Origin: Anaerolineae bacterium
Lineage (GTDB): Bacteria; Chloroflexota; Anaerolineae; Aggregatilineales; UBA3940
Direction: 5' to 3'
Assembly (NCBI GenBank): GCA_016928235.1
Contig: JAFGLD010000330.1
Span: forward strand, 1 to 48,795
DNA length: 48,795 bases
Position numbers and translations under genes: made by a program. The notes beneath the pieces were generated by a model, which was not told where the DNA came from, did no database searches, and worked only from the letters and a program-made list of their open reading frames with translations. Shown in pieces: positions 35,511-43,441 of this stretch. Position 1 is the stretch's first letter. Every line of letters begins with the position of its first letter.

Positions 35511-35593
35511 TGTAACTATTCAGCGGTTAGCTGTAAACTGACACTCGTCACTCAAAACCGTCAAGCAGCCGGCACCAATAACTGAATAGGTAC
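35511..35593 (-). repeat. Repeat family A, short inverted copy
   Basis: TGTAACTATTCAG (35511-35523) and CTGAATAGGTAC (35582-35593) are the ends. The inverted sequence contains GGTGCCGGCTGCTTGAC, GAGTGACGAGTGTCAGTTTA and AGCTAACCGCTGAATAG, matching 21321-21501 but without its 90-bp central part. Confidence 0.65.
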
Positions 35594-35892
35594 GATCTGA
35601 TTTTGATTGTATGTGTTTGCTGTCCATACACAACTATCTGGGACAAGACACAGTCAGTTTAGCAGGCCATGAGTTTTGTGCGAGCGACCGACACACAGAC
35701 ACCTGAATACCCAGACGTCTGTGGCGGGATGTCGTCGGTCAGTGGGTCGATGTGTGTGTGACACACAGGAGGCTGAAAGCGCAGGGAGATATGGCAAGAA
35801 ATGGTCACTCCGGCTATCTTGCTCCCGGCAAAGCCGGCCCCCGCTTGCCGGAGTTGTACATCTGGCAGCGGATATATTGTCCGGATCTATGC
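35594..35892. other. Intergenic region
   Basis: No gene is supported. A CAGACGTCTG palindrome and TGTGTGTGACACACA-type inverted sequence occur near 35710-35765. The rest is without recognisable features. Confidence 0.4.
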
Positions 35893-36525
35893 TTAACCAA
35901 CCTGGCTTTCTGCGATAACCTCGTGGCTTACAAAGTCGTACTTGAAAACCAGCATGACTTCCGCCCTGTCGCCCACTCGTCCCCACATCGAGCAACCGAG
36001 CAGCGGGTTGGCGGGAACAACAACGGCCAACTCCGTCTCGCTCATATGGAGACCTTGCCAGGTCATCTGCCTCTCGAAGTCAGCTACTGCCATGGGAACC
36101 CGCTGAGCGACCCTCAGTGGAACATAGGGCAAAATCCGAGGATAGTCCTCGTATGGCCAGCCCTGTGTTGACCGGTTAGGAGATATCCCGATCACTTCCG
36201 ACACGTCAGAGTGTGAAAACATCTGGTAATCAGGCGATCCTTCTACTGTCGGCCGATAGCGGATGCGGCACCCCTCATAGCGAAATCCATAGAAAAGAGG
36301 GAGGTCGCCTATTGCCTTATATCCCTTGGGCGTGGGAAGCTTGTCCATCGATAGTGTCATGACACGGTGGAGAGGCTCGGTGCCGAACGCCTGCCCGACA
36401 AAGCGATGCTCGAGCGGGCCGCCGAAATAGGCGACACCGAAATCCTCGGCTCGCTCGAAGAACACCGCTTGCTCATTACAAAGCACGGCTGGCCAGTAAG
36501 TTCTGTGCATATCTTCCCCGTCCAT
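35893..36525 (-). CDS. Uncharacterised protein, 210 residues
   Basis: I do not recognise a family. Start chosen at ATG 36525, six bases after GGAGGG; ATG 36531 abuts that site. There is no signal peptide, membrane segment or metal motif. The sequence is rich in aromatic residues and Pro (YWPAVLCNEQAVFFERAEDF; LPLFYGFRYEGCRIRYRP; WPYEDYPRILPYVPLRVAQR). Its composition is normal and the frame is intact, so it is probably expressed. It lies between broken hsdR/metallopeptidase sequences and a broken ATPase, so it may be cargo of the same accessory region. An acetoacetate-decarboxylase-like beta-barrel is conceivable from the FRYEGCRIRY/FKYDFVSHE strands, but that is weak. Confidence 0.6.
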   Translation of the reverse strand: MDGEDMHRTYWPAVLCNEQAVFFERAEDFGVAYFGGPLEHRFVGQAFGTEPLHRVMTLSMDKLPTPKGYKAIGDLPLFYGFRYEGCRIRYRPTVEGSPDYQMFSHSDVSEVIGISPNRSTQGWPYEDYPRILPYVPLRVAQRVPMAVADFERQMTWQGLHMSETELAVVVPANPLLGCSMWGRVGDRAEVMLVFKYDFVSHEVIAESQVG

Positions 36526-36555
36526 TCTCATCCCTCCACGATGCCCTGCCTGGCT

Positions 36556-36713
36556 TTATCCAAACTCAACCTCATCCAACCGTCGCTTGATCTCCCGCCA
36601 CCCCGGCAGCACCCGGTTGAGCAGAGCGTAGAAGGCGGGGCCGTGGTGATGCTCCTTCAGGTGGCACAACTCGTGCAGGATGACATAGTCGATGAGCTGG
36701 ATGCGAGCATCTG
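36556..36713 (-). pseudogene. C-terminal remnant of YgjP/DUF45-type metallopeptidase
   Basis: In a frame different from the hsdR piece it reads IQLIDYVILHELCHLKEHHH, containing the zinc motif HELCHL and the third-ligand region, then GPAFYALLNRVLPGWREIKR and a stop at 36556. This is the final ~50 residues of an M48/YgjP-like protein, a common neighbour of hsdR. The upstream two thirds is missing. Confidence 0.8.
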
Positions 36714-37265
36714 GCTGATGGCCTCATCGACTGCCTTCTGGCCACCCTTATCCAGGTCGGGCCGCTTGCACTCGACCACCGCCAGCGGGATGCCGTTGAC
36801 AAACAGCACGATGTCCGGGCGGCGCGTCAGGTGGCTGCGGCTGCGCTCGACGATGAACTCATCGGCCACCTGGTAGACGTTGTTTCGCGGATCGGCCCAA
36901 TCGATGTAGCGCAGCGAGTAGCTGCGACTATCCCCGCTGATAGTCTGGGGCAGGCTGATGCCCAGGGTAAGCAGCTCGTAGACGCGCTCGTTGGCGGGCA
37001 GCAGGCCATCGTAAGGCTGGTCGACCAGCCTGCGCAGCGCCTCGCGGATGTTGGCCTCCGAGAAGGCATAGTGCTGCCCCTTGTGGGTGATGCTGTTGTG
37101 CTCGGCCAGCCAGGGCTCCAGCACGCCGGTGAGGACGACCGCCCCCTTCTTGCCGCCGCGCCGCTCCAGCGCCTCGGCCGGGGTCAGGTACTGCCAGCCC
37201 ATGGCCATCAGCAGCTGGAGCGCCGGGATTTGGGAGATCAGCTCTTCGCGGTAGGAAGGAGGCAT
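36714..37265 (-). pseudogene. hsdR: N-terminal remnant of type I restriction enzyme subunit R
   Basis: AAGGA lies before ATG 37265. The piece covers the HSDR_N nuclease domain: YREELISQIPALQLLMAMGW, ALRRLVDQPYDGLLPANERV, and the PD-(D/E)XK motif RPDIVLFVNGIPLAVVECKR. After KAVDEAISQML (about residue 183) it runs into the metallopeptidase tail out of frame. The helicase motor and C-terminal domains (about 800 residues) are gone, and no hsdM or hsdS is nearby. Confidence 0.88.
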
Positions 37266-37414
37266 GGAGTTTTCCTTGGTGATCAGTTTTCAGTGATCAG
37301 TTAACGGCAAAAGGCGGGGCTCGCTGGGGTGCGGTGTGGTCGGGAGCGCGAGCTGCATTTGCTGCCAGTATACTCGCGAAAGGGAGTTTGGGTATTGCGG
37401 GGCGATCCGCGCCC

Positions 37415-37447
37415 AGACTTCGGAAGTCTTCAAGACTTCCGAAGTCT
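37415..37447. repeat. Palindromic AGACTTCGGAAGTCTT element
   Basis: AGACTTCGGAAGTCTT is followed by C and then AAGACTTCCGAAGTCT: a near-perfect 33-nt palindrome made of two smaller palindromes. Such GACTTCGGAAGTC units are, from memory, frequent in Chloroflexota intergenic DNA. Confidence 0.6.
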
Positions 37448-37564
37448 AAAAGCGCGAGCCTACTCAATACCAGCTCGGGCTGATGCCTCTCTAGCCGCAG
37501 CTGATGTTCCTCCAGCCCAAGCTGATGCCCCTCAAACTGGAGTTGGACCTGCTCAAACCCGGTT

Positions 37565-37735
37565 TTGAGCTTCACCGGCTCGGGCCGGTGGCTCATGATC
37601 TTGGGCCGGAGCTTCATGACCTCGATCCGGTGGCTCATGATCTCGGGCCGGAGCTTCATGATCTCGGGCCGGGGTTCCTCGAGGTCGGGCCGGAGCTTCA
37701 TGACATCGAGCCGGAGCTTCATGATATCGAGCTAC
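37565..37735. repeat. 21-bp-type tandem repeat (heptad coding pattern)
   Basis: About eight units of 18-24 bp resembling GAGCTTCATGATCTCGGGCCG. Either strand can be read as a heptapeptide repeat (ELHDLGP on plus, MKLRPEI on minus). No ribosome site or conserved extension supports a gene, so I call it a DNA repeat. Confidence 0.6.
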
Positions 37736-37844
37736 TGAACCATGCGTAGCGGCTGGAAGTTTTCTCCGGAACTGTGTTAAACGGGGGTGGATGGATGATA
37801 GACAACCGATCCACCAATATCGCTCGGATCATGCGCGATGAATC

Positions 37845-37876
37845 AAAAAAGCCATCCCCAAACCTTAAGAGATGGC
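37845..37876 (-). terminator. Intrinsic terminator after tRNA-Sec
   Basis: On the minus strand GCCATC ... GATGGC (with flanking T-G pairs extending the stem) is followed by TTTTTT. It lies directly after the tRNA 3' end, which supports a single-gene transcript. Confidence 0.75.
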
Positions 37877-37884
37877 CCTAGAGG

Positions 37885-37978
37885 CGGGAGTGGATGGGAG
37901 TCGAACCCACCGGGGAATGCTCCGCACCCCCCCAACGGTTTTGAAGACCGCGCAGCCCACCGGGACCAAACCACCCCC
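37885..37978 (-). tRNA. selC: Selenocysteine tRNA, anticodon UCA
   Basis: The minus strand folds as tRNA-Sec: 8-bp acceptor stem (GGGGGTGG with CCACTCCC), long D stem GGTCC-CGGT-GGGCT, anticodon stem GCGGT/ACCGT around CTTCAAA (anticodon TCA, reading UGA), a long variable arm (GGGG.GTGC-GGA-GCA.CCCC), T loop TTCGACT in TGGGTTCGACTCCCA, discriminator G. The CCA end is not fully encoded (CCT). All features that separate tRNA-Sec from tRNA-Ser are present. It implies that SelA, SelB and SelD are encoded elsewhere; none is in this window, nor did I find a selenoprotein here. Confidence 0.95.
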
Positions 37979-37989
37979 GGAGCATCAAA

Positions 37990-38018
37990 AGCATAGCCCG
38001 ATAGGGGATAGGAGTCAA
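37990..38018 (-). promoter_or_regulatory. Promoter of tRNA-Sec
   Basis: TTGACT (38013-38018), 17-bp spacer, TATGCT (37990-37995), with the mature tRNA starting 12 bp downstream of the -10. Confidence 0.75.
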
Positions 38019-38536
38019 GTCCTCGCTGGCCCATTTTAGCCGAATGCACCCCTGACCGGTTTGCCGTCGATATGAACGGTGGACTTTTCCCATAGGCGAT
38101 AACTTAATGGATTGAGTGGGCATTGCCTGGTTAGCGACTGGTGATCAGGGATCAGTTTTCAGTGCTCAGTTTTTGATTCGCAATGACTGGCCGACAGCGG
38201 TTGGTAAGAGGCTGAAAACCAGGAACTAACAGCCCACAGAGTCTCGATCTCATCTGACGCATCGCCCGGCCTCAACGCGGGAAATTGTCCAATGCTCCTT
38301 GATCGGGTAGAGGTTACGCTTAGATAACATTTTCGATAAGCTTGTGCAGGAAGTTCAAAATAGTCCTATACTAAAAACACAGTTGGCCACCTGATTCACA
38401 GGATAGTTTGTCGAGCAGTGTCGATTCATTGGCAAGGAATAGCTCATGAACAAAATGCTCACCATAGGGAATGAAAATAGCTTTTCACTCGTCACTCATT
38501 ACGCATCGCCCGTCGGCATTTTCAAAGGAAGAAACA
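38019..38536. other. Intergenic region before receiver gene
   Basis: No gene is supported. Near 38133-38175 there is GATCAGGGATCAG/TTTTCAGTGCTCAG repeat DNA. GACTGGCCGACAGCGGTTGG (38183 onward) resembles GATTGGCTGACCGCGATTGG near 46710. The last 80 bp are repeat-family-B sequence. Confidence 0.5.
38457..38536 (-). repeat. Repeat family B overlapping the receiver 5' region
   Basis: CTCACCATAGGGAATG (38457-38472, inverse of 8376-8391) is followed by TGAAAATAGC, an inverted heptamer run (CACTCGTCACTCATTACGCATCGCCCG) given here as part of the 38487-38512 stretch, and ATTTTCAAAGGAAGAAACAA. The family's conserved edge elsewhere reads TTTTCAAGGAAGACAATG when inverted (42101-42118, 48675-48692), so the receiver's ribosome site and ATG coincide with the repeat edge. 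Confidence 0.5.
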
Positions 38537-38914
38537 ATGACAAATCTACTGGTGGTCGATGACGAGGAAAATTTATTGGAGGCCCTGGCTGTGATCCTGA
38601 CAGATACCGGCTATCAAGTCGAGGCCGTGACATCGGGGCAGGCAGCCCTGGATATTTTGCGGACGCCCGGGCGCCAACAACCCGATCTGATCATCGCGGA
38701 TATTGTCATGCCCGAAATGACGGGCTTGCAGTTGTTTGAGATTGTACGTGGCTCACTGGGCTTGAACGATATACCGTTTTTGTTCGCCAGCGCCTTTGTC
38801 TCGTCTGAGGTTGAAGATGAGATCGGCAAACAGCGTAAAGCATCTATTCTGCGTAAGCCATTCGAAGTTGATGATCTGCTTCAAACAATCAAGACCATTT
38901 GTCAATCCGACTGA
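38537..38914 (+). CDS. Stand-alone response regulator receiver protein
   Basis: 125 residues from ATG 38537 with AAGGAAG five bases upstream; a longer frame from 38471 would translate repeat DNA. Complete receiver: VVDDEEN (5-11), phospho-Asp in LIIADIVMPE (about 56), FASAF, RKPFEVDDLL. No output domain. The LacI-sensor kinase starts 111 bp downstream in the same direction, so the two probably form a pair. Confidence 0.92.
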   Translation: MTNLLVVDDEENLLEALAVILTDTGYQVEAVTSGQAALDILRTPGRQQPDLIIADIVMPEMTGLQLFEIVRGSLGLNDIPFLFASAFVSSEVEDEIGKQRKASILRKPFEVDDLLQTIKTICQSD

Positions 38915-39025
38915 AAGGTCATCGACGGCGACCGACAATTATATTTCGACCAATTCATACGTGATGCAATGGCACGATTCGCAAACTGCGAGTTATGGAC
39001 GATGCATTAACTAACAAAACTGCGC

Positions 39026-42000
39026 ATGACTGTCCTTCACCCCAACAAGCAGAAAACTCTTGGATTCTTAGGATCCGGATTACACATATCCTTGCAGAAC
39101 CAATTGTGGCGAGGCGCCATGAAGTCCGCGATGGAGCATCAGGCGCGGCTGATATTCTACCCGGCCATCAACCGCGCCTCTTCATCATTCATTCCCAGCG
39201 CCAAAGCCCTTTTTGATCTTGTTGAGGCGCAGTATGTGGATGGCCTATTGGTTTGGTATGCCGGTATCATAGAAGATATCGATATGGATAGTGCCGGACA
39301 GTTCTTCGACCGCTATGCGTCGCTGCCGGTTGTCACCATTGGCAGCCAAAGGAAAGGCTCCCATGACCTATCTATCGATAACTATCACGGCTCGCGGGCA
39401 CTCATCGATCATCTCGTTGATGTCCATGGCTGCCGGCACATCGCCATTATCCGTGGCCCCATTGGGCACCCCGATGCCGATGAAAGATACCGTGGTTATG
39501 CTGACGCACTGCAATCTCAGGGTCTTCCCATCAACCCCGATTACATAGGACAGGCACTATTCGCATCGAATTCAGGCGCCGCCATGTCAGCGGCAATTAC
39601 CCGGCAATGGCTTCGGAATGCCGGTCGGAAACCTGATGCCATCGTTGCAAGCTCCGATAACATGGCACTGGCGGCCATCCGGGCTATTCAGGATCATGGA
39701 TTACACGTGCCTGATGATATCGCCGTCGTTGGCTTTGACGATGCAGACATTTCCTTATCCGGTATCCCCTCGGTCACAACCATCCGGCAGCCATTCCATG
39801 AGATGGGCTACCAGGCCACCAGGATGCTTCTGGCCTTACTTGGCGGTCAAAGCCTACCTGAACAATCCGTTGTCCCCGCGCAGCTACTCGTCCGCGAGTC
39901 GTGCGGATGTACGGCTAAATCGATGGTGTTGGCGAGTCTGGGAAGTGGCGCAGCGCATCCAAAGCCCGGTCCGGGGGCATTCGATTCGCAGCAAGAAGCG
40001 ATTGCGGGCGGGTTGGCAAGCATCGCTCACCATCTGGCAATTCCGGCTGAAAAGATCGAGAATCTGGCCAAGCGCCTTCAAAGCGATCTCCAATCAGGAA
40101 CATCACACCTGTTTTTGACTGCTCTCAAACAGTATTTGATGGAAACGCCCGAATTGCATATCGATGCCATGGCCTGGCAAGATGTCATCTCGGTTCTCAG
40201 AAGGCAGATATTGGCGAAGCCTAACGGCGAGATCGGACTCTTGGGAGAGACTCTGTTCCACCAGGCGCGTGTGCTGATCACGGAAGCAGCGCACCGGGCG
40301 TATATCAGGCATCGGCTAAAGACTGAGCATCACATCGAGGATCTGCACCGCACGGCAGAATCGCTGATCACCTCATTTGGCCAACCGTTACTGATAGAGA
40401 CGCTCTGCCGGCAACTGCCGGAACTTGGTTTTCCGGGGTTCTGCCTTTCTCTGTACGATATTCCGGAGCAGCCAACTGTCTCTTCTCACCTCATCATGGC
40501 CCGCCACGACAACCAGGACATCGACCTTCCACCGGGCGGTCTTCCCTTTCCCACCGGCCAACTGATCCCCGCAGCCTTGCCGTTCTCTCAACAAGTCACA
40601 CCGCTTGTCGTCGAACCGCTCTACTTTCGAGAGCAGCAACTGGGCATCCTGGTCCTCGAAGTCGGCCCGATAGAGGGTGCCATCTACGAGAATCTACGCG
40701 CGCAGATCAGCAGCGCGCTGCGAGGCTCTCAGCTTCTCCAGCAAGCGCAGAGCTATACTGCACAATTAGAGCGGCGTGTAACCGAACGCACCGAAGAGCT
40801 GACGCAGGCCGTCAATCAACTACAGACAGAAGTCGCCGAGCGGCAGCAGGCACAAGAGGCACTGGCGCAAGAGCGCAACCTGCTGCGCACACTGGTCGAC
40901 AGCATTCCTGACATCATCTATGTCAAAGACGCCGAGGGCCGGTTCATCCTCAAGAACGAGACCGGTGCCCATGTCATGGGGGCAGCTTCTGCCGGCGAAG
41001 TCATCGGCAAGACCGATTTTGACTATTATCCACGGGAGCTTGCGGAACGTTTTCACGCCGACGATCAACAGGTCATTCGCTCCGGACAGCCATTGATCAA
41101 CCGGGAGGAGCCAGGTATCGGGCCCGAGGGAAAGGAGCGATGGATCCTGACGACCAAGGTTCCTTTGCATGACAGCCAGGGCAAGATCATCGGGTTGGTC
41201 GGCGTGGGCCGCGATATCACCGAACGCAAGCAGGTTGAAGAAGAGCTTGCGCTTCACCGCGATCACCTCGAGGATCTGGTCGAACAACGAACTGCTGAAT
41301 TGAAAGCAGCCAATGAACAGTTGCTTGTGTTGAGCAACATGAAAGATGAGTTTGTCTCAAATGTCTCCCACGAGCTGCGTACACCCATCTCCAGCATCAC
41401 ACTACGCCACTATCTGGCCAAACACCATCCCGATCAGCTCGATGAGCACCTCGATGCCATCAAACGCGAGACCGATCGCCTGGCGCGGACCATCGAAGAC
41501 TTGCTTCAGCTTTCCCGCCTGGACCAACGAAGAACCGAGTTTCACCCGGTGCCAATCAATCTCAATGAGCTGGTCAGGCAGTACATCGCCGACCGGATGC
41601 CAATTGCCAACAGCAAGCAACTCACCCTCAACTTTCAGGAAGAGCCGGAGATCTCGCTCGTCCTGGCCGATATGGGGTTGCTGGGACAGATGTTGAGTAT
41701 CTTGCTGACCAATGCGATCAACTACACGCCCGTCGGTGGGCAGGTATCGGTCAAAACTCATACTCGACAAGGAACAGCCAAACGATGGGTGGGGATCAGT
41801 ATCTCGGATACAGGACCTGGCATACCCCCTGATGAACAGTCACAATTATTTGCCCGCTTCTTCCGGGGATCAGCCGGACGACAGTCTGGCGTGCCGGGTA
41901 CCGGGCTGGGGCTGGCCATCGCTAGAGAGATTGTCAAACAGCATGCCGGTACGATGGAGGTCGAGAGCGATGGTGTGCCGGGGCACGGTGCTACTTTCAA

Positions 42001-42037
42001 GGTATGGCTACCGTCCGAAGGGGGGCGTGAGGCGTGA
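39026..42037 (+). CDS. Soluble LacI-sensor/GAF/PAS histidine kinase
   Basis: 1003 residues with no membrane segment. Residues about 10-290 are a LacI-like binding fold (GFLGSGLHISLQNQLWRGAM; HIAIIRGPIGHPDADERYRG; AIVASSDNMALAAIRAI; AVVGFDDADISLSGIPSVTT; IRQPFHEMGYQATRMLL) closing with RESCGCT. A helical linker and GAF-like region (about 430-570) follow, then a coiled coil (TAQLERRVTERTEELTQAVN), PAS/PAC (about 620-745, VDSIPDIIYVKDAEGRFILK), HisKA with His near 782 (SNVSHELRTPISSITLRHYL) and HATPase (LLTNAINYTP, DTGPGIPP, GTGLGLAIA). Same sensor/linker as 29669-32149 but with PAS added and a different HisKA. It probably phosphorylates the receiver encoded just upstream. A weak ribosome site makes the exact start less certain. 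Confidence 0.9.
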   Translation: MTVLHPNKQKTLGFLGSGLHISLQNQLWRGAMKSAMEHQARLIFYPAINRASSSFIPSAKALFDLVEAQYVDGLLVWYAGIIEDIDMDSAGQFFDRYASLPVVTIGSQRKGSHDLSIDNYHGSRALIDHLVDVHGCRHIAIIRGPIGHPDADERYRGYADALQSQGLPINPDYIGQALFASNSGAAMSAAITRQWLRNAGRKPDAIVASSDNMALAAIRAIQDHGLHVPDDIAVVGFDDADISLSGIPSVTTIRQPFHEMGYQATRMLLALLGGQSLPEQSVVPAQLLVRESCGCTAKSMVLASLGSGAAHPKPGPGAFDSQQEAIAGGLASIAHHLAIPAEKIENLAKRLQSDLQSGTSHLFLTALKQYLMETPELHIDAMAWQDVISVLRRQILAKPNGEIGLLGETLFHQARVLITEAAHRAYIRHRLKTEHHIEDLHRTAESLITSFGQPLLIETLCRQLPELGFPGFCLSLYDIPEQPTVSSHLIMARHDNQDIDLPPGGLPFPTGQLIPAALPFSQQVTPLVVEPLYFREQQLGILVLEVGPIEGAIYENLRAQISSALRGSQLLQQAQSYTAQLERRVTERTEELTQAVNQLQTEVAERQQAQEALAQERNLLRTLVDSIPDIIYVKDAEGRFILKNETGAHVMGAASAGEVIGKTDFDYYPRELAERFHADDQQVIRSGQPLINREEPGIGPEGKERWILTTKVPLHDSQGKIIGLVGVGRDITERKQVEEELALHRDHLEDLVEQRTAELKAANEQLLVLSNMKDEFVSNVSHELRTPISSITLRHYLAKHHPDQLDEHLDAIKRETDRLARTIEDLLQLSRLDQRRTEFHPVPINLNELVRQYIADRMPIANSKQLTLNFQEEPEISLVLADMGLLGQMLSILLTNAINYTPVGGQVSVKTHTRQGTAKRWVGISISDTGPGIPPDEQSQLFARFFRGSAGRQSGVPGTGLGLAIAREIVKQHAGTMEVESDGVPGHGATFKVWLPSEGGREA

Positions 42038-42049
42038 AAAGCAAAAGCG

Positions 42050-42081
42050 CGCCGGTTGCAGAGGAATATTCGTAACCGGCG
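42050..42081 (+). terminator. Hairpin after LacI-sensor kinase
   Basis: CGCCGGTT (42050-42057) pairs with AACCGGCG (42074-42081), 13 bp after the stop codon. No T-run follows, so termination strength is uncertain. Confidence 0.4.
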
Positions 42082-42082
42082 C

Positions 42083-42335
42083 CAATACCCGTGAATGAAA
42101 TCATTGTCTTCTTTGAAAATAGTAACGAGTGACGGGTGATGGGTGATGGGTGAAAATAGATGTTCATTCCCAATGGTGGTTGGTCATTGGCAGGTCTCTG
42201 GTAACCGCCGTAACACTTCTCCTTCCATCGCGAAATCGGTGGCAGATTAAGAAAGAACTTGCGCAACGTCTGGGAAAAACCCGCTTCAAAACCAATGGAT
42301 GGGATTGCGATCTGAACATTCATTCATGGGTATTG
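42083..42335. repeat. Repeat family B element with terminal inverted repeats
   Basis: CAATACCCGTGAATGAA (42083-42099) and TTCATTCATGGGTATTG (42319-42335) are 17-bp ends with one mismatch. Inside are TTTGAAAATAGT, the heptamer run GTGACGG GTGATGG GTGATGG, and CATTCCCAATGGTG (compare 8376). About 250 bp, non-coding, ending 12 bp beyond the stop of the convergent regulator gene. Confidence 0.65.
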
Positions 42336-42346
42336 CCATTTAGCCT

Positions 42347-43441
42347 CTATTCCGACGGATCGGTTGCAATACTACCGCCGATTGCCTTGGCCGTGGCTGC
42401 TGACCGGGTATGGATATCAAGCTTGCTGAAAATCGACTTGAGGTGTCGCTTGACCGTATTGGTCGTGATCACCAGCACCCCAGCAATCTCCTTGTTGGTC
42501 ATCCCCTGCGCCAGCAAATCCAGGACCTCGCGCTCGCGATCTGTCAGACCGGCCAGTTCGCCGGCCGATATACCTGCCGAGCGCGCCTCTTTGAGGGTTT
42601 GCAGAAAGGCGTGCCGGTCAAAGGTCTGTTTCGCCAGGTAAGCAAAAATCCCCTGTTCAGTATAAGCCCGCTCAATGTCCTCCGGGCTACCGATGCCGCT
42701 CACGACAATCGTCGGCACGCCACCTGCGCGCGTGCTGGCCAGCAGGCGATAACCATCCATATTGTGCGCGGAGGGCTCATCGCCCGTGATATCGTTCAGA
42801 ACAGCGCCTGAAAGCGAGAGATCGATGACAGCCAAAGCATACTTTTCCCGGTGCAGATATCCCAAAGCTTCGCCGAAGCTGGTGCACAGTCGCGGCTGAT
42901 AACCGGCATCTCCCAGTAGCTCCCCCAAAATATCCCGCCAGCCGGCATCGTCCTCGACTACCAGTGCCGGTCCCAACCTGTCCCTGATGGCAGATACTCT
43001 TTCTGCCACTCCCGGCGTCGATGCAGTCCCTGCCTTGTTATCAACCAGGGGGGCACTGGCCAGTGCACGATTGACCAGCTCCTTGAACTCCGATCTACGA
43101 AAGTTCTCTTTCCGCAAACAAGTAAAGGCGCCATGCTCGGTCAGCACATCGACGGCCAGTTCGACGGTCGCAAAACCGGTCAGCAAGATGGTCGTACAGC
43201 CTGGGTTATGCTGGTGTACTGCGTCAAGCGCGCGCAGCCCTTCCCGGTTGTGGTGTTCGCTGCTCAAAGAAAGATCGAGCACAGCCAGGCGGTGAGGGAC
43301 GGCTCGGATAATAGGAATAGCATCATCTAAACTGTCGGCGATGTCGACAGACAGACCGGCGTCCGTCAATATCTCACTCAAGATTTGCTGCCAGGCACGA
43401 TCGTCTTCTACGATCAAAGCACGAGCCTTGGTCGGTTTCAT
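42347..43441 (-). CDS. Double-receiver LuxR-type response regulator
   Basis: 364 residues from ATG 43441 (AAGGAGG four bases upstream; overlaps the kinase stop by ATGA). Two receivers in tandem: residues about 7-125 (VEDDRAW, LAVLDLSL, LLTGFA, CLRKENF) and about 160-290 (VVEDDAGWRDILGELL, LAVIDLSLSG, VVSGIG, YLAKQTF). In both, the Asp is in DLSL. A LuxR/FixJ helix-turn-helix follows (about 300-360: LTDREREVLDLLAQGMTNKE and TTNTVKRHLKSIFSKLDIHT). It should bind DNA when phosphorylated by its coupled kinase. Two receivers on one DNA-binding output is uncommon and could integrate two inputs. The targets are unknown. Confidence 0.92.
   Translation of the reverse strand: MKPTKARALIVEDDRAWQQILSEILTDAGLSVDIADSLDDAIPIIRAVPHRLAVLDLSLSSEHHNREGLRALDAVHQHNPGCTTILLTGFATVELAVDVLTEHGAFTCLRKENFRRSEFKELVNRALASAPLVDNKAGTASTPGVAERVSAIRDRLGPALVVEDDAGWRDILGELLGDAGYQPRLCTSFGEALGYLHREKYALAVIDLSLSGAVLNDITGDEPSAHNMDGYRLLASTRAGGVPTIVVSGIGSPEDIERAYTEQGIFAYLAKQTFDRHAFLQTLKEARSAGISAGELAGLTDREREVLDLLAQGMTNKEIAGVLVITTNTVKRHLKSIFSKLDIHTRSAATAKAIGGSIATDPSE

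Larger units (their letters stand above)
37266..37844. other. Repeat-containing intergenic region
   Basis: No gene is supported. It holds AGTGATCAGTTTTCAGTGATCAGTT-class repeat DNA (37280-37304, written here in pieces: GTGATCAGTTTTCAG then TGATCAG), a palindrome (37415-37447) and a 21-bp tandem repeat (37565-37735). Both strands are open through the tandem repeat only because its period is a multiple of three. Confidence 0.6.

Noticed and set aside
36556..37265. Programmed frameshift linking HsdR and a metallopeptidase into one protein
   Set aside because: Both partners lack most of their domains, no slippery site is evident, and the two families are normally separate neighbouring genes. Deletion is simpler.
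37297..37749. Small heptad-repeat proteins on either strand
   Set aside because: Open frames result from a repeat period divisible by three; no translation signals, so treated as a DNA repeat.
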